Part shown: piece by piece, positions 37,621 through 47,227 of the stretch | How positions within the stretch are numbered: the first letter of the stretch is position 1 | How the letters are laid out: each line of letters opens with the position of its first letter | Assembly: GCF_001308265.1 (NCBI RefSeq) | Contig: NZ_CP012023.1 | Location: forward strand, 2,990,932 to 3,054,931 | DNA: 64,000 nucleotides | From: Celeribacter marinus | Lineage (GTDB): Bacteria; Pseudomonadota; Alphaproteobacteria; Rhodobacterales; Rhodobacteraceae | Direction of reading: 5' to 3' | The notes under the pieces: generated by a model | The model's database searches: none | Seen by the model: only the letters and a program-made list of their open reading frames with translations | Told to the model about the DNA's origin: nothing | Translations under genes and position numbers: made by a program

Positions 37621-38661
37621 TTAAGGTGCGTCTTGCGGGACAGGTGCGTCTTGTCGGATCAAGCCGTGAGATTTCAGGTCCAACCAAAGAGCGGGCGAGA
37701 TTGCAGTTTCAAAAATCTCTACATTCTGGCGCACTTCGTGCGGGGTCGCGGCACCAGGAATCACAGATTTCACCGCGCTGTGGCAAAGTGGAAATTGCAA
37801 TGCGGCCGCGATCAGTGGTGTGTTGTGATCCGCGCAGACCTCACTTAATTGGCGAACCCTTTGCATGATGTCGTCGGGGGCAGGCGCATAGTCAAAACGT
37901 GCGCCGTCGATTGCGCCAGTGGCAAGGATGCCAGAGTTGTAAGGCCCACCCAAGATAATCCCGACATCGCGTTTCAGGCAAAGCGGCAGAAACGTATCGA
38001 GTGGATCCTGTTCGAGTAGCGTGTAGCGCCCCGCGAGCAAAAAGCCGTCAAAATCGGCTTCGCCCAACAGGCGTTCACAAATTTGCCACGTGTTCACGCC
38101 CGCACCAATCGCCGAAATTTGGCCCGTGTCCCGCAATTCCGTCAGGGCACGATATCCGCCACGACTGAACAATTCGCGCAGCTTGTCCTCGACGCCTGCG
38201 GTGCCATGTGTGCCGGCGTCGATGTCATGAAGGAACAACATGTCAATTTTGTTTGTGCCCAAACGGGCGACGCTATCCGTGTAGCTTCTCATGATCCCGT
38301 CATAGGTGTAGTCAAAGACAATCCGTTTTTGTGGCACATCGACGAAGGCTTCGGGCGTGACATCTTCTATCGCACAGTCTTCGAGGAGCCGCCCCACCTT
38401 GGTCGACAGTGTCAGCGTGCCAGCGTCAAACCTCGTCAATGCATCTGCGAGTCTCGATTCGGAACGACCGAGCCCGTATTGCGGAGCGGTATCAAAGTAC
38501 TGAATGCCCGCATCCCACGCGGCATCAAGCGTGGCTTGCGCTTGTGTGTCATCGATCTTTCGGTACAGGTTGCCCAGCGGCGCACAGCCAAATCCAAGCG
38601 GGCTCAACCGTACAGGCTGTTTCGTTCTATGATTCAAAAGAACCGTTTTAGCGCGCGTCAT
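37621..38661 (-). CDS. Aldo/keto reductase (aldose/L-fucose dehydrogenase-like)
   Basis: A 346-residue NAD(P)-dependent oxidoreductase. The catalytic tetrad is visible: Asp and Tyr in YFDTAPQYGLGRSE, Lys in LSTKVGRL and His in MLFLHDIDAG. The start LSPLGFGCAPLGNLYR resembles the D-threo-aldose/L-fucose 1-dehydrogenase branch, which oxidises sugars such as L-fucose or L-galactose; the actual substrate is not certain. The start overlaps the GntR gene's stop by 14 bases, so they form one minus-strand unit divergent from the UxaA-family gene. Confidence 0.85.
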   Translation of the reverse strand: MTRAKTVLLNHRTKQPVRLSPLGFGCAPLGNLYRKIDDTQAQATLDAAWDAGIQYFDTAPQYGLGRSESRLADALTRFDAGTLTLSTKVGRLLEDCAIEDVTPEAFVDVPQKRIVFDYTYDGIMRSYTDSVARLGTNKIDMLFLHDIDAGTHGTAGVEDKLRELFSRGGYRALTELRDTGQISAIGAGVNTWQICERLLGEADFDGFLLAGRYTLLEQDPLDTFLPLCLKRDVGIILGGPYNSGILATGAIDGARFDYAPAPDDIMQRVRQLSEVCADHNTPLIAAALQFPLCHSAVKSVIPGAATPHEVRQNVEIFETAISPALWLDLKSHGLIRQDAPVPQDAP

Positions 38662-39391
38662 CGTTGCTCTTTCGGTGTGTTCGGAAGTATTCGGGGCGGT
38701 GGAGTTCAAGTGGCGCAACCCGTGTGATCAAGTGGCTCAAGTGGCGCGACATTGCCCTTTTCGCGGCGTTGACATCTTGTGCCTCAATCGCGTCAAGGAT
38801 GGCTTTATGTTCCATCACGGATTCGGCTTTTCGGCCCTTTTCAGGAAGGATCAACACACGTGCACGACGAAGCTGTAGCGACATTTGATCAGCAGCGAGG
38901 GCGACTTTGGGATAGCCCGTAAACGCGAGAATCAAGTCGTGGAACGCCAGATCTGCCTCAAAGAAGCCCTGAAAATCTCCGTCTGCCACCAATAGATTTT
39001 GCATTTGAAGATTTCGTTTTAGCTTTCTGAGTTGCTCGTCGGTTCTCTCTTTGGCCACTTTGCCAACAGCCGAGACTTCAATCGCGTCCCTAAGAAAGCT
39101 TTCCTCGCGCAGCTCGCTCATCGAAAACCGCGACACACGCGTGACGGATTGTGGGATGATGTCGACCAAACCATCAGACGACAGTCGGCCCAGCGCCTCG
39201 GCAACGGGCGAACGCGACACACCCAATTGCTCGCAAAGCGCCCCTTTGCGTAGCGCCATTCCCGGCTCTAGCGACAGATCCAAAATACTGTTGCGCAGCG
39301 CGTAATAAATCCTCTGGCCCAATGGACCAGTCAGGTTTTCGATTTCAAGTGCATGGTGTGTATCAGGCAATTCACGCCCCCCTACTGGCAT
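38648..39391 (-). CDS. GntR-family regulator, FadR/FCD type
   Basis: A 247-residue regulator with an N-terminal winged helix-turn-helix (LRKGALCEQLGVSRSPVAEALGRLSSDGLVDIIPQ, about 47-81) and a C-terminal all-helical FCD ligand domain whose metal-binding residues lie around DLAFHDLI and MEHKAILDAI / SRHLSHLI. FCD domains often sense organic or sugar acids. It is divergent from the UxaA gene and co-transcribed with the aldo/keto reductase, so it probably controls both. No clear ribosome-binding site precedes the ATG. Confidence 0.87.
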   Translation of the reverse strand: MPVGGRELPDTHHALEIENLTGPLGQRIYYALRNSILDLSLEPGMALRKGALCEQLGVSRSPVAEALGRLSSDGLVDIIPQSVTRVSRFSMSELREESFLRDAIEVSAVGKVAKERTDEQLRKLKRNLQMQNLLVADGDFQGFFEADLAFHDLILAFTGYPKVALAADQMSLQLRRARVLILPEKGRKAESVMEHKAILDAIEAQDVNAAKRAMSRHLSHLITRVAPLELHRPEYFRTHRKSNDDAR

Positions 39392-39429
39392 GTTAGTTGA
39401 CAGGTGTCGCGAGTCAAGCTAGCACTAAC
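39392..39429. promoter_or_regulatory. Candidate operator between GntR and UxaA genes
   Basis: Nested inverted repeats occupy the divergent gap: GTTAGT (39392-39397) with ACTAAC (39424-39429), and TTGAC (39397-39401) with GTCAA (39413-39417). They adjoin the GntR start codon and sit 40-80 bases before the UxaA start, a natural place for GntR control of both genes. Confidence 0.4.
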
Positions 39430-39470
39430 GTAACAGATAAAAGTCCCCTTAAACCAGAGGAACACGCGCG

Positions 39471-40994
39471 ATGAACCAGCCGCCCCGCATGATTATCTTG
39501 CACCCACGCGATAACGTGGCGATTGCAATGGCAGACATTGGCGCGGGTGAAGAGATCGGCTCAGCGGGGGTCAAAACACTCCAGTCAGCAAAGCAGGGAC
39601 ACAAGGTTGCAGTTGCACCCATTGCTGCGGGCCAAAATGTAATCCGCTATGGTCAGACGATTGGTCAGGCAACGGTCGATATCGCTGCGGGCGAACATGT
39701 TCATGTGCAAAATCTGGGCATGGGCGAGCACACCCGTGACTATGCGCACGCAAGCGAGGCTGTGGCACTAGATGCGGCTTTGGAGACGCGCACATTCAAC
39801 GGCTATCACCGCGCTGATGGTGGGGTTGGTACGCGCAACTACCTTGGCATCCTGACGTCGGTAAATTGCTCGGGATCAGTGGCTAAATTCATCGCTGAAG
39901 CTGCGGAAAAGTCCGGCCTTCTTGATGCCTTTCCCAATGTCGACGGGATTGTCCCGATCACCCATGGGACTGGTTGTGGCATGTCGGGTGAAAACGAAGG
40001 GTATGACACACTGTTGCGGACGCTATCAGGATATGCGCAGCATCCCAATTTTGGCGGCATTTTACTGATCGGCCTTGGCTGCGAAGTCATGCAAGTCTCC
40101 GCCCTTGTGGGCGGTCGTCCAATCCGCGCTGATGGTGCGCTCCGGTATATGACAATTCAGCATGAGGGCGGCACCCGCAAGACCATAGAAAAGGGTCTTG
40201 AAGAGCTGCGCAGTATCGCAGAATTAGCGAACACTGCTGTGCGCAAGCCCGCAGCGATCTCGCATTTGATGGTGGGGATGCAGTGTGGCGGCTCAGACGG
40301 ATACTCCGGCATCACCGCCAATCCTGCACTTGGTGTTGCATCTGACATGCTGGTGCGTCACGGCGGCACCACAATCCTGTCCGAGACATCGGAGATTTAT
40401 GGGGCTGAGCACCTACTGACCCGCCGCGCGGCAACCGTCGAAGTCGGCGAAAAGCTGATTGACCGCGTCCGGTGGTGGGAAGATTACACCACCCGCAACA
40501 AAGGTGAGATGGACAACAATCCAAGCCCCGGCAACAAGCGCGGTGGGCTGACCACAATTCTGGAAAAGTCACTGGGTGCTGTTGCCAAAAGCGGCAGTGC
40601 GCCCCTGACAGATGTGTATCTGTTCGGCGAAAAAATCGACAAAAAGGGCTTTGTATTTATGGATAGCCCCGGATTCGACCCGTGTTCGGTGACGGGGCAA
40701 ATTGCATCCGGTGCCAATCTGATCGTCTTTACGACCGGACGCGGATCAGTGTCGGGCTATATGCCGACACCCTGCATCAAGGTCGCCACCAATTCCGAAA
40801 TGTACCGGCGGATGTCCGACGATATGGATATCAACTGCGGTGACATCGTCAGCGAAGGTGTCACCTTGGACGACAAGGGACGTGATATCTTTGAGATGTT
40901 TATAAGTGTCGCCTCAGGTGAGCAAACAAAGAGCGAAGAGTTGGGGTTTGGCGGGGTCGAATTCGTACCGTGGCAGATTGGCGCGGTGATGTGA
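39471..40994 (+). CDS. UxaA-family dehydratase (altronate dehydratase-like)
   Basis: A 507-residue lyase combining an N-terminal SAF domain (about 1-95) with the large C-terminal UxaA domain (NGYHRADGGVGTRNYLGILTSVNCSG, HGTGCGMSGENEGYD, QCGGSDGYSGITANPALG). Relatives dehydrate altronate or galactarate to 2-keto-3-deoxy acids, and some act on other sugar acids. Altronate would suit galacturonate breakdown, but uxaB, uxaC and the later kinase and aldolase are not in view, so the substrate is open. It is divergent from the FCD regulator and has AGAGGAA before the ATG. Confidence 0.85.
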   Translation: MNQPPRMIILHPRDNVAIAMADIGAGEEIGSAGVKTLQSAKQGHKVAVAPIAAGQNVIRYGQTIGQATVDIAAGEHVHVQNLGMGEHTRDYAHASEAVALDAALETRTFNGYHRADGGVGTRNYLGILTSVNCSGSVAKFIAEAAEKSGLLDAFPNVDGIVPITHGTGCGMSGENEGYDTLLRTLSGYAQHPNFGGILLIGLGCEVMQVSALVGGRPIRADGALRYMTIQHEGGTRKTIEKGLEELRSIAELANTAVRKPAAISHLMVGMQCGGSDGYSGITANPALGVASDMLVRHGGTTILSETSEIYGAEHLLTRRAATVEVGEKLIDRVRWWEDYTTRNKGEMDNNPSPGNKRGGLTTILEKSLGAVAKSGSAPLTDVYLFGEKIDKKGFVFMDSPGFDPCSVTGQIASGANLIVFTTGRGSVSGYMPTPCIKVATNSEMYRRMSDDMDINCGDIVSEGVTLDDKGRDIFEMFISVASGEQTKSEELGFGGVEFVPWQIGAVM

Positions 40995-41160
40995 GCATGA
41001 GCAGCAATGTGATACTCCACAAAAACACAATCCTGATCGCGTGCTGATTCAGGGGCATTTGCGACCAAGTGGAATTAGCGTTGTGACGAGTCGGATAGCC
41101 TTGGTTTATGGCGCAGCCGCGGGTTAACGGCGAAGCATTGGTTTGGGAGGGCCGAAGCAC

Positions 41161-42687
41161 ATGACTTATTTGGTGGAGATGAAAGGGATCGAGAAACGCT
41201 TTCCCGGCGTTCACGCGCTCAAAGCGGTGCAATTCGATTTGCGACCCGGTGAAGTTCACGCCCTGATGGGTGAAAACGGTGCAGGCAAGTCGACCCTGAT
41301 GAAGATTATGTCAGGCATCTATTCGCGGGATGGCGGCGAGATGTTTGTTGATGGCAATCCTGTTGCCCCAGATAGTCCACGCGCCGCACAAGACCTTGGC
41401 ATCGGCATCATTCATCAAGAACTCAGCCTAATGAACGACCTGACTGCCGCGCAAAACGTGCTGATCGGGCGTGAGCCACGCCGCAGTTTCGGCCGATTGG
41501 ACGAGCCGGCGCTGAATGCGAAAACCGCTGAAATCTTTGCTTCGCTCAATTTGGCGATGGATCCGCGCACGCAAGTCAGCACCCAAACAATTGCCCGCCA
41601 ACAGCTGATCGAAATCGCAAAGGCGCTATCGTATAACCCGCGCGTTCTGATCATGGACGAACCAACCGCCGCCCTGAACGACACTGAGATTTCCGAGCTG
41701 TTCAAGGTGATCAACATGCTCAAAGCGAACGGCGTGGGCATCGTTTACATCAGCCACCGCATGGACGAGATCAAGGTGATCGCCGACCGCGTCACCATTT
41801 TGCGCGATGGAGCCTATATCGATACGGTTCAGGCCGCTGATACTCCCCTGTCCAAGATCATCCAATTGATGGTGGGTCGCGATGTGACCCAAACGGCACC
41901 GGTCATTCCGGACACATCACAAAACGAAGTGGCGCTTGACGTTCGCAACCTGACACGAGGCAAAGAGGTGCGCGATGTTAGTTTTGATGTCCGCAAAGGT
42001 GAAATTCTCGGCTTTGCTGGACTAATGGGCGCAGGACGTACCGAAGTCGCACGCATTATCTTTGGCGCGGATCCACGTGACGCAGGCGAGATATTCGTTC
42101 ATGGTCAACCCGTTGATATCCGCACACCTCATACAGCCGTCCAAGCGGGAATTGGGTATCTGTCGGAAGATCGCAAGCACTTTGGCCTTGCCATCGATAT
42201 GACAGTCCGCGCCAACATTCCGATGGCGGATCTGGGACGGTTCACGAACCGGCTCGGTGTACTGAACGAGGCGTCTATGAAAGACGTTGCTGTCAACTAC
42301 ATCGACCAGCTGGGCATTCGCACACCGTCCGATATGCAAGAGGTGCGGCTTTTGTCGGGCGGCAACCAGCAAAAGGTCGTGATCGCCAAATGGCTATTGC
42401 GCGACTGTGATGTGCTCATTTTTGATGAACCCACACGCGGGATCGACGTTGGCGCGAAGTCGGAAATCTACGCCTTGCTTGAGGCCCTCGCGGCACAGGG
42501 GCGCGCAATCATCGTTATCTCATCCGAACTGCCCGAAGTCATGCGCCTCAGTCACCGCATCGCGGTGATGTGCGAGGGTCGCCTAACGGGCATTTTGCCT
42601 GGCGGCGAAGGCACCACACAAGAACAAATCATGGAATTAGCCACCCAGCGCGACACTGCGTTGGCCGGCGCGGAGGACGTAAAATGA
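41161..42687 (+). CDS. Sugar ABC transporter ATP-binding protein (RbsA-like)
   Basis: A 508-residue protein with two fused ATPase domains, the carbohydrate-uptake class 2 arrangement. Domain 1 has Walker [10 protein letters not shown] (about 38) and Walker [13 protein letters not shown]. Domain 2 has the degenerate Walker [10 protein letters not shown] typical of RbsA, with signature LSGGNQQKV and [15 protein letters not shown]. The sugar is unknown. The ATG at 41161 follows GGGAGGGCCGAAGC and is preferred over an in-frame ATG six codons earlier. It overlaps the permease by 4 bases. Confidence 0.92.
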   Translation: MTYLVEMKGIEKRFPGVHALKAVQFDLRPGEVHALMGENGAGKSTLMKIMSGIYSRDGGEMFVDGNPVAPDSPRAAQDLGIGIIHQELSLMNDLTAAQNVLIGREPRRSFGRLDEPALNAKTAEIFASLNLAMDPRTQVSTQTIARQQLIEIAKALSYNPRVLIMDEPTAALNDTEISELFKVINMLKANGVGIVYISHRMDEIKVIADRVTILRDGAYIDTVQAADTPLSKIIQLMVGRDVTQTAPVIPDTSQNEVALDVRNLTRGKEVRDVSFDVRKGEILGFAGLMGAGRTEVARIIFGADPRDAGEIFVHGQPVDIRTPHTAVQAGIGYLSEDRKHFGLAIDMTVRANIPMADLGRFTNRLGVLNEASMKDVAVNYIDQLGIRTPSDMQEVRLLSGGNQQKVVIAKWLLRDCDVLIFDEPTRGIDVGAKSEIYALLEALAAQGRAIIVISSELPEVMRLSHRIAVMCEGRLTGILPGGEGTTQEQIMELATQRDTALAGAEDVK

Positions 42688-43691
42688 CCACGACAACAGT
42701 AGATGCCCCAAAGTCGACCTTGTCGCGCATTGTCGCGGCGGGCACGCATCAGCGGGTTTTGGCGTTTGCCAGTCTTGTGGTGTTACTGATCGGGTTTTCC
42801 ATTGCCTCCCCTAACTTTATGCAGACGTCGAATATGATCTCCATTTTGCAGGCAACGTCTGTGAATGGCGTTCTGGCGATCGCTGTAACCTTGGTCATCA
42901 TTACCGGCGGTATTGATCTTTCGGTCGGTACGATGATGACGTTCTGCGCGGTCATTACGGGCGTTGTGCTGACCTATGCGGGAATGCCATTGATGTTCGG
43001 CGTTGTCGCGGCTGTTCTGACCGGCGCCCTGTGCGGTGCATGTTCCGGCACGTTTGTCGCCAAAATGGCGATCCCTCCGTTTATCGCCACTCTTGGCATG
43101 ATGTTGATCCTCAAGGGTCTGAGCCTCGTGATTTCGGGTACGCGCCCGATCTATTTCAACGATACGCCCGGATTTAGTGAAATTTCGCGCGGGTCTTTGA
43201 TTGGTGACGTTCTGCCTGCCCTACCGCTCCCCAATGGCGTTTTGATCCTGTTCATTGTTGCGGCTGTCACGGCGTATATTTTGAACCGCACCGTTCTTGG
43301 TCGCTATTGCTTTGCGTTAGGATCAAACGAGGAATCTGTGCGGCTATCAGGTGTGAATACCGACCGTTGGAAAATTGCGATTTACGCGTTGGCCGGTGCC
43401 ATCGTCGGCATCGCGGGATTGCTGATCGCATCGCGCCTTAATTCGGCACAGCCTGCATTAGGCCTAGGCTATGAGCTTGAGGCGATTGCCGCGGTTGTGA
43501 TCGGCGGCACGTCCCTATCTGGTGGGCGCGGGTCCATTCTTGGCTCATTGATTGGGGCGTTGATCATGGCCGTGTTGACCAATGGGCTGCGGGTGCTTTC
43601 CGTAGCGCAGGAATGGCAAACGGTTGTGACCGGCGCGATTATCATTCTGGCCGTCTATGCGGACATGATGCGCCGCAAGAAATCCAGCTAA
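42684..43691 (+). CDS. Sugar ABC transporter permease (RbsC-like)
   Basis: A 335-residue membrane protein of the BPD_transp_2 family with about nine hydrophobic segments. Characteristic blocks are [42 protein letters not shown] (the EAA-like loop) and [23 protein letters not shown]. It starts inside the end of the ATPase gene (ATGA overlap) and is followed by the binding-protein gene after about 70 bases. Confidence 0.93.
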   Translation: MTTTTVDAPKSTLSRIVAAGTHQRVLAFASLVVLLIGFSIASPNFMQTSNMISILQATSVNGVLAIAVTLVIITGGIDLSVGTMMTFCAVITGVVLTYAGMPLMFGVVAAVLTGALCGACSGTFVAKMAIPPFIATLGMMLILKGLSLVISGTRPIYFNDTPGFSEISRGSLIGDVLPALPLPNGVLILFIVAAVTAYILNRTVLGRYCFALGSNEESVRLSGVNTDRWKIAIYALAGAIVGIAGLLIASRLNSAQPALGLGYELEAIAAVVIGGTSLSGGRGSILGSLIGALIMAVLTNGLRVLSVAQEWQTVVTGAIIILAVYADMMRRKKSS

Positions 43692-43759
43692 CATACGAAA
43701 TTACCACGAACCCTGACCGTTATGCGGTCAGGTCAATCGACAACCGAGGAGGAAACCAC

Positions 43760-44707
43760 ATGTTGTCACGTCGCGTTCTCATTGGCGCTCTTAGCGCTTC
43801 TCTTGCCTTTGGTTCGGCATCTGCCGTCTCTGCACAAGACGAGATTTACATTCCGCTGATCTCGAAAGGCTTTCAGCACCAGTTCTGGCAGGCCGTAAAA
43901 TCCGGTGCAGATCAGGCCGCCGAAGAATTCAATGTGCGCATCACATTCGAAGGCCCAGACAACGAAACTATGGTCGACCGTCAGATCGATATGCTCTCAG
44001 CAGCATTGGCCAACAACCCTGCGGCTATCGGCTTTGCCGCACTCGACAGCCAAGCAGCGATCCCGCTGCTCCGTCAAGCATCCGAGGCTGGCATTCCAGT
44101 CATCGCATTCGACAGCGGTGTGGACAGTGACATTCCAATGTCAACGGCCACCACCGACAACGTTGCTGCCGCTGCATTGGCTGCGGATAAAATGGCTGAC
44201 TTCCTTGGCGGTACGGGCACCGTTGCGGTTGTAGCCCACGACCAGACCAGCCGCACAGGTATTGACCGCCGCGATGGCTTTCTTAACCGGATGGCAAGCG
44301 AATACCCCGGCATCGAAGTTGTCAGCGTTCAATACGGCGCGGGCGACCAGTTGCAGTCCACCGAAGTTGCCAAGGCAATTTTGACCGCGAACCCTGGTCT
44401 GGGCGGCATGTTCGGCACCAACGAAGGCTCCGCCATCGGCATCGTCAACGCAGTGCGCGAAATGGGCACTGAAGGGCTAACAGTCATCGGTTACGATTCA
44501 GGCAAAGCCCAAACCGATGCAATCCGCGACGGCCTCATGAACGGTGCAATCACCCAAAACCCCGTTGGTATCGGCTATGAAACGGTCAAGGCCGCAGTTG
44601 CCGCTATGAATGGTGAAACACTACCAGCCATCATCGACACAGGATTCTACTACTACGACCAATCCAATATCGATAATGCTGAAATTCAAGCCGTTCTATA
44701 CGATTGA
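43760..44707 (+). CDS. Periplasmic sugar-binding protein (RbsB-like)
   Basis: A 315-residue binding protein of the peripla_BP_4 (ribose/galactose) fold. The signal peptide is MLSRRVLIGALSASLAFGSASAVSA. The mature protein begins with IYIPLISKGFQHQFWQAVKSGADQAA, and DSGVDSDIPMSTATTDN and FGTNEGSAIGIVNAVREMG are hinge and pocket blocks. The sugar cannot be deduced. The ATG has GAGGAGGAAACCAC upstream. It is the last gene of the transporter and is followed at once by a strong stem-loop. Confidence 0.92.
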   Translation: MLSRRVLIGALSASLAFGSASAVSAQDEIYIPLISKGFQHQFWQAVKSGADQAAEEFNVRITFEGPDNETMVDRQIDMLSAALANNPAAIGFAALDSQAAIPLLRQASEAGIPVIAFDSGVDSDIPMSTATTDNVAAAALAADKMADFLGGTGTVAVVAHDQTSRTGIDRRDGFLNRMASEYPGIEVVSVQYGAGDQLQSTEVAKAILTANPGLGGMFGTNEGSAIGIVNAVREMGTEGLTVIGYDSGKAQTDAIRDGLMNGAITQNPVGIGYETVKAAVAAMNGETLPAIIDTGFYYYDQSNIDNAEIQAVLYD

Positions 44708-44717
44708 TATAACGATT

Positions 44718-44747
44718 GTCGCAGCCCAGCTTTGTCTGGGCTGCGAC
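44718..44747 (+). terminator. Stem-loop terminator after the RbsB-like gene
   Basis: A perfect 12-bp inverted repeat, GTCGCAGCCCAG (44718-44729) and CTGGGCTGCGAC (44736-44747), with a 6-base loop, 11 bases after the stop codon. It has no long T-tract but is very stable and ends the operon. Confidence 0.75.
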
Positions 44748-44873
44748 ACTTTCGGCCCGATGAACTGAGGGTCGAACGTCAACCGGCGCAGCATTAGCAC
44801 AGGGCGATCGAACGGTTCACGGTCTGGCACTTTTGCCCACGACCACCCCTGTCTTCAGAGCCAGTAGGGCGTG

Positions 44874-46172
44874 TCACACATCAACAGTCCCGAACTCGGC
44901 CAGAAACGGCGTCTGCGGCGCGATATCCTCGTAGTGCAAGTCTTGGTCTCGCAACCACGTGTTCAATGGCTCAAGCATATCTGAAGCGGCATATAAAACC
45001 GGGCGATGGCGTGGGTTCCAGTGATTGCCACTCCACTCATCCCATGGCTGATGCGGGTCGATGTGTGCGCCAATCCGCGAACATAAGATAACACATTTTC
45101 CAACTGAATTTAGCGTAGCCAAACTGATCGTTCCACTCGGTTCCAGATAGTCAGACACCTCACCAAGACTTACGCTGTACCCAGCAACGTTAGGCGTTCC
45201 GAATGGTGTGGCACGGACCCCTTCAAACCATTGTCGCCCTAGAAAATGGCGCGTGCCGTCGCGCTCGTCAGAGATGAAATCACAATCATGGAATACAAAG
45301 CCATACCGTGTACGAATGTCGGTACTGGGTGCCGTTGCCCACGTTTTGAGGGCGCGGCCGCCAAGGGAGCGTATTGTGCATCCTTCGAACCAGGCCGTCG
45401 ACTGGCCAAATATAAAATCCACATCGCCCTCAATCTCACAGTCCGTGAAACAAGATCGAACGGTCGCGCCCTTGCGCGGTGATTGCAAGTACAAGGTGTC
45501 TTGCAAACTGCGTAACACGACATCTTGAACCTGCACTCGGTCCGCCCCTGCCACAAGAAGCGCCACAGCCTGATGTTGGCCGCTGCGATATTGTCCGTGG
45601 TTGTTCATCACATGATCGCCACCTTGATCGCGGTCGCAATTGTAGGTGTTGCGCACCGTCAAATTGACCATTTGAAAACCATCGTTTTCGACACGCAGCA
45701 CTGAGGCGTTGGCGGTACTGATTGGAGACAGTTTAGAGATCCGTCTGAAAATCGCGGCTATGCTTTCGGGTGCATCACGAAACTGTGCCCCAAAGCGCTG
45801 TGCGTAGTCTGCACCATTCATTTCAGCATCGATGGTTTCGGACAGCACCACATCGGCCGGGGTATCGCCCAAGCCGAGTATCGTAACAGTGAAAGGCGCG
45901 CGCGGCACATAGACCAGACCGGCATGTACGCCGGCGGCCACACCGATCACGACGCGGCCGCGCCGTTTGTCTCGCACAGCACGATTAACGGCCTGTTGAA
46001 CCGTGGCGCATTCGCGGCCATGATCGACCAAATAGTCCGGTACCAATGCTGCGCACTCAAGGCGTGCGGGAGACCATGGATCATCCTGATCCGCCCCTGC
46101 AGTCCCCACATAGCGCAAGACATTGTCGCGGCTAAAGCTGACAGCCTGCTCCGAGGTCAGATGGGGCCTCAT
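44874..46172 (-). CDS. Pectin methylesterase (carbohydrate esterase 8)
   Basis: A 432-residue right-handed beta-helix enzyme that removes methyl groups from galacturonate residues. The catalytic set of the family is present: QDTLY (Q224, D225), DFIFG (D252) and LGRQW (R313). There is no signal peptide, so it should work inside the cell on imported methylated oligomers, unlike secreted PemA-type enzymes. It is the last gene of the pectin operon; its start overlaps the GH105 gene stop by 4 bases. Confidence 0.9.
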   Translation of the reverse strand: MRPHLTSEQAVSFSRDNVLRYVGTAGADQDDPWSPARLECAALVPDYLVDHGRECATVQQAVNRAVRDKRRGRVVIGVAAGVHAGLVYVPRAPFTVTILGLGDTPADVVLSETIDAEMNGADYAQRFGAQFRDAPESIAAIFRRISKLSPISTANASVLRVENDGFQMVNLTVRNTYNCDRDQGGDHVMNNHGQYRSGQHQAVALLVAGADRVQVQDVVLRSLQDTLYLQSPRKGATVRSCFTDCEIEGDVDFIFGQSTAWFEGCTIRSLGGRALKTWATAPSTDIRTRYGFVFHDCDFISDERDGTRHFLGRQWFEGVRATPFGTPNVAGYSVSLGEVSDYLEPSGTISLATLNSVGKCVILCSRIGAHIDPHQPWDEWSGNHWNPRHRPVLYAASDMLEPLNTWLRDQDLHYEDIAPQTPFLAEFGTVDV

Positions 46173-47227
46173 CCGCGCGCCATTAGGGCTGCTGCCATCA
46201 TCAGCGGCCCCACACCTTTTACATCATCTTTGACACGCGCCTCGCTCAGGTAGTACGCGGGGCTGCCATCGCGAAACCGGTTCTCGTACCAACCCAGCCC
46301 CGCAACCTCGCAAATATCGACCATCTCATGCCCGCCTGCGGCCTTGGGCTGCAACGCGCGGCCCATGACCGTAGCGGCCAGACCATCGGGCATAGTGGTC
46401 AACCCTAATCGCGTACCGCGCAACAGCGCATAGGTGAACATCGCCGAGGCAGACGTTTCCTGATAATTGCCGTCAAGGTCGGGCCTATCGATGACCTGAA
46501 GCCATAGGCCATCAACAACGCGAAGCGACTTGATCTTGTCAATGAGCGCGACCGTGCGCAGCCGTAGGGGCGCAAAATCTTCGCCGACAAGGTCTGCGAC
46601 ATCAACCAGCGCCATGGCCAACCAGCCTACAGCACGCGCCCAAAATGCTTTGTTAAAGCCAGTTACGGGGTCTGCCCATGGCTGCTCTAGCGCTTCGTCA
46701 TAGGCATGCCAATAGAGGCCGCTAGCAGGATCAATCAACGCGTCTAATGCGGTCGAAAGCTGTGCGAGACTGTCGGCTACCGCGGCATCGTCACGCTTTA
46801 GTTGCGCATGCGCAATTCGAAATGGCTGGCCCATATACAGCCCGTCGAGCCAGATTTGCCATGGATAGCGTAGCTTGTGCCAATAGACGCCGCTTTGCGT
46901 GCGCGGGTGGGTCGTCAACTGCCGCGCCAGTAGGTCAGCCGCCGTCAGATACTGCGCCTCCCCCGTTAGCCCATACAAATAGAGCAACGTACGGCCCGGG
47001 AGAATGTTGTCGATGTTGTAATCTGATAATCCGTAGCCCGTCAGGCTTCCATCCTGACCGACCTGCACGTCGACGAGCCGGCGCAAATGATCCAGCCAAC
47101 GGTCATCTTTCGTCTCGACGTGCCACAATTCCAACCCGCGATACAGGCATCCGTCCTCATAGCACCAGTTACCCCCTTTATAGGGCTGATATCGCCGCGC
47201 GTAGCTGTCAAAAAAATCAGCCGACAT
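46169..47227 (-). CDS. GH105 unsaturated (rhamno)galacturonyl hydrolase
   Basis: A 352-residue alpha/alpha-barrel enzyme related to YteR and YesR, which remove the 4,5-unsaturated uronic acid left by pectate or rhamnogalacturonan lyases. The key acidic residues appear as D73 in DNILPGR and D128 in WLDGLYMGQPF, with NYQETSASAMF further on. No signal peptide is present. The ATG overlaps the end of the polygalacturonase gene by 11 bases. Its presence implies that the imported fragments include lyase products, although no lyase gene is in the window. Confidence 0.9.
   Translation of the reverse strand: MSADFFDSYARRYQPYKGGNWCYEDGCLYRGLELWHVETKDDRWLDHLRRLVDVQVGQDGSLTGYGLSDYNIDNILPGRTLLYLYGLTGEAQYLTAADLLARQLTTHPRTQSGVYWHKLRYPWQIWLDGLYMGQPFRIAHAQLKRDDAAVADSLAQLSTALDALIDPASGLYWHAYDEALEQPWADPVTGFNKAFWARAVGWLAMALVDVADLVGEDFAPLRLRTVALIDKIKSLRVVDGLWLQVIDRPDLDGNYQETSASAMFTYALLRGTRLGLTTMPDGLAATVMGRALQPKAAGGHEMVDICEVAGLGWYENRFRDGSPAYYLSEARVKDDVKGVGPLMMAAALMARG

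Noticed and set aside
40997..41047. Sixteen-codon frame MSSNVILHKNTILIAC after the UxaA gene
   Set aside because: It starts just after the UxaA stop and could be a remnant of a further operon gene, but it is too short and without a family match to report as a feature.
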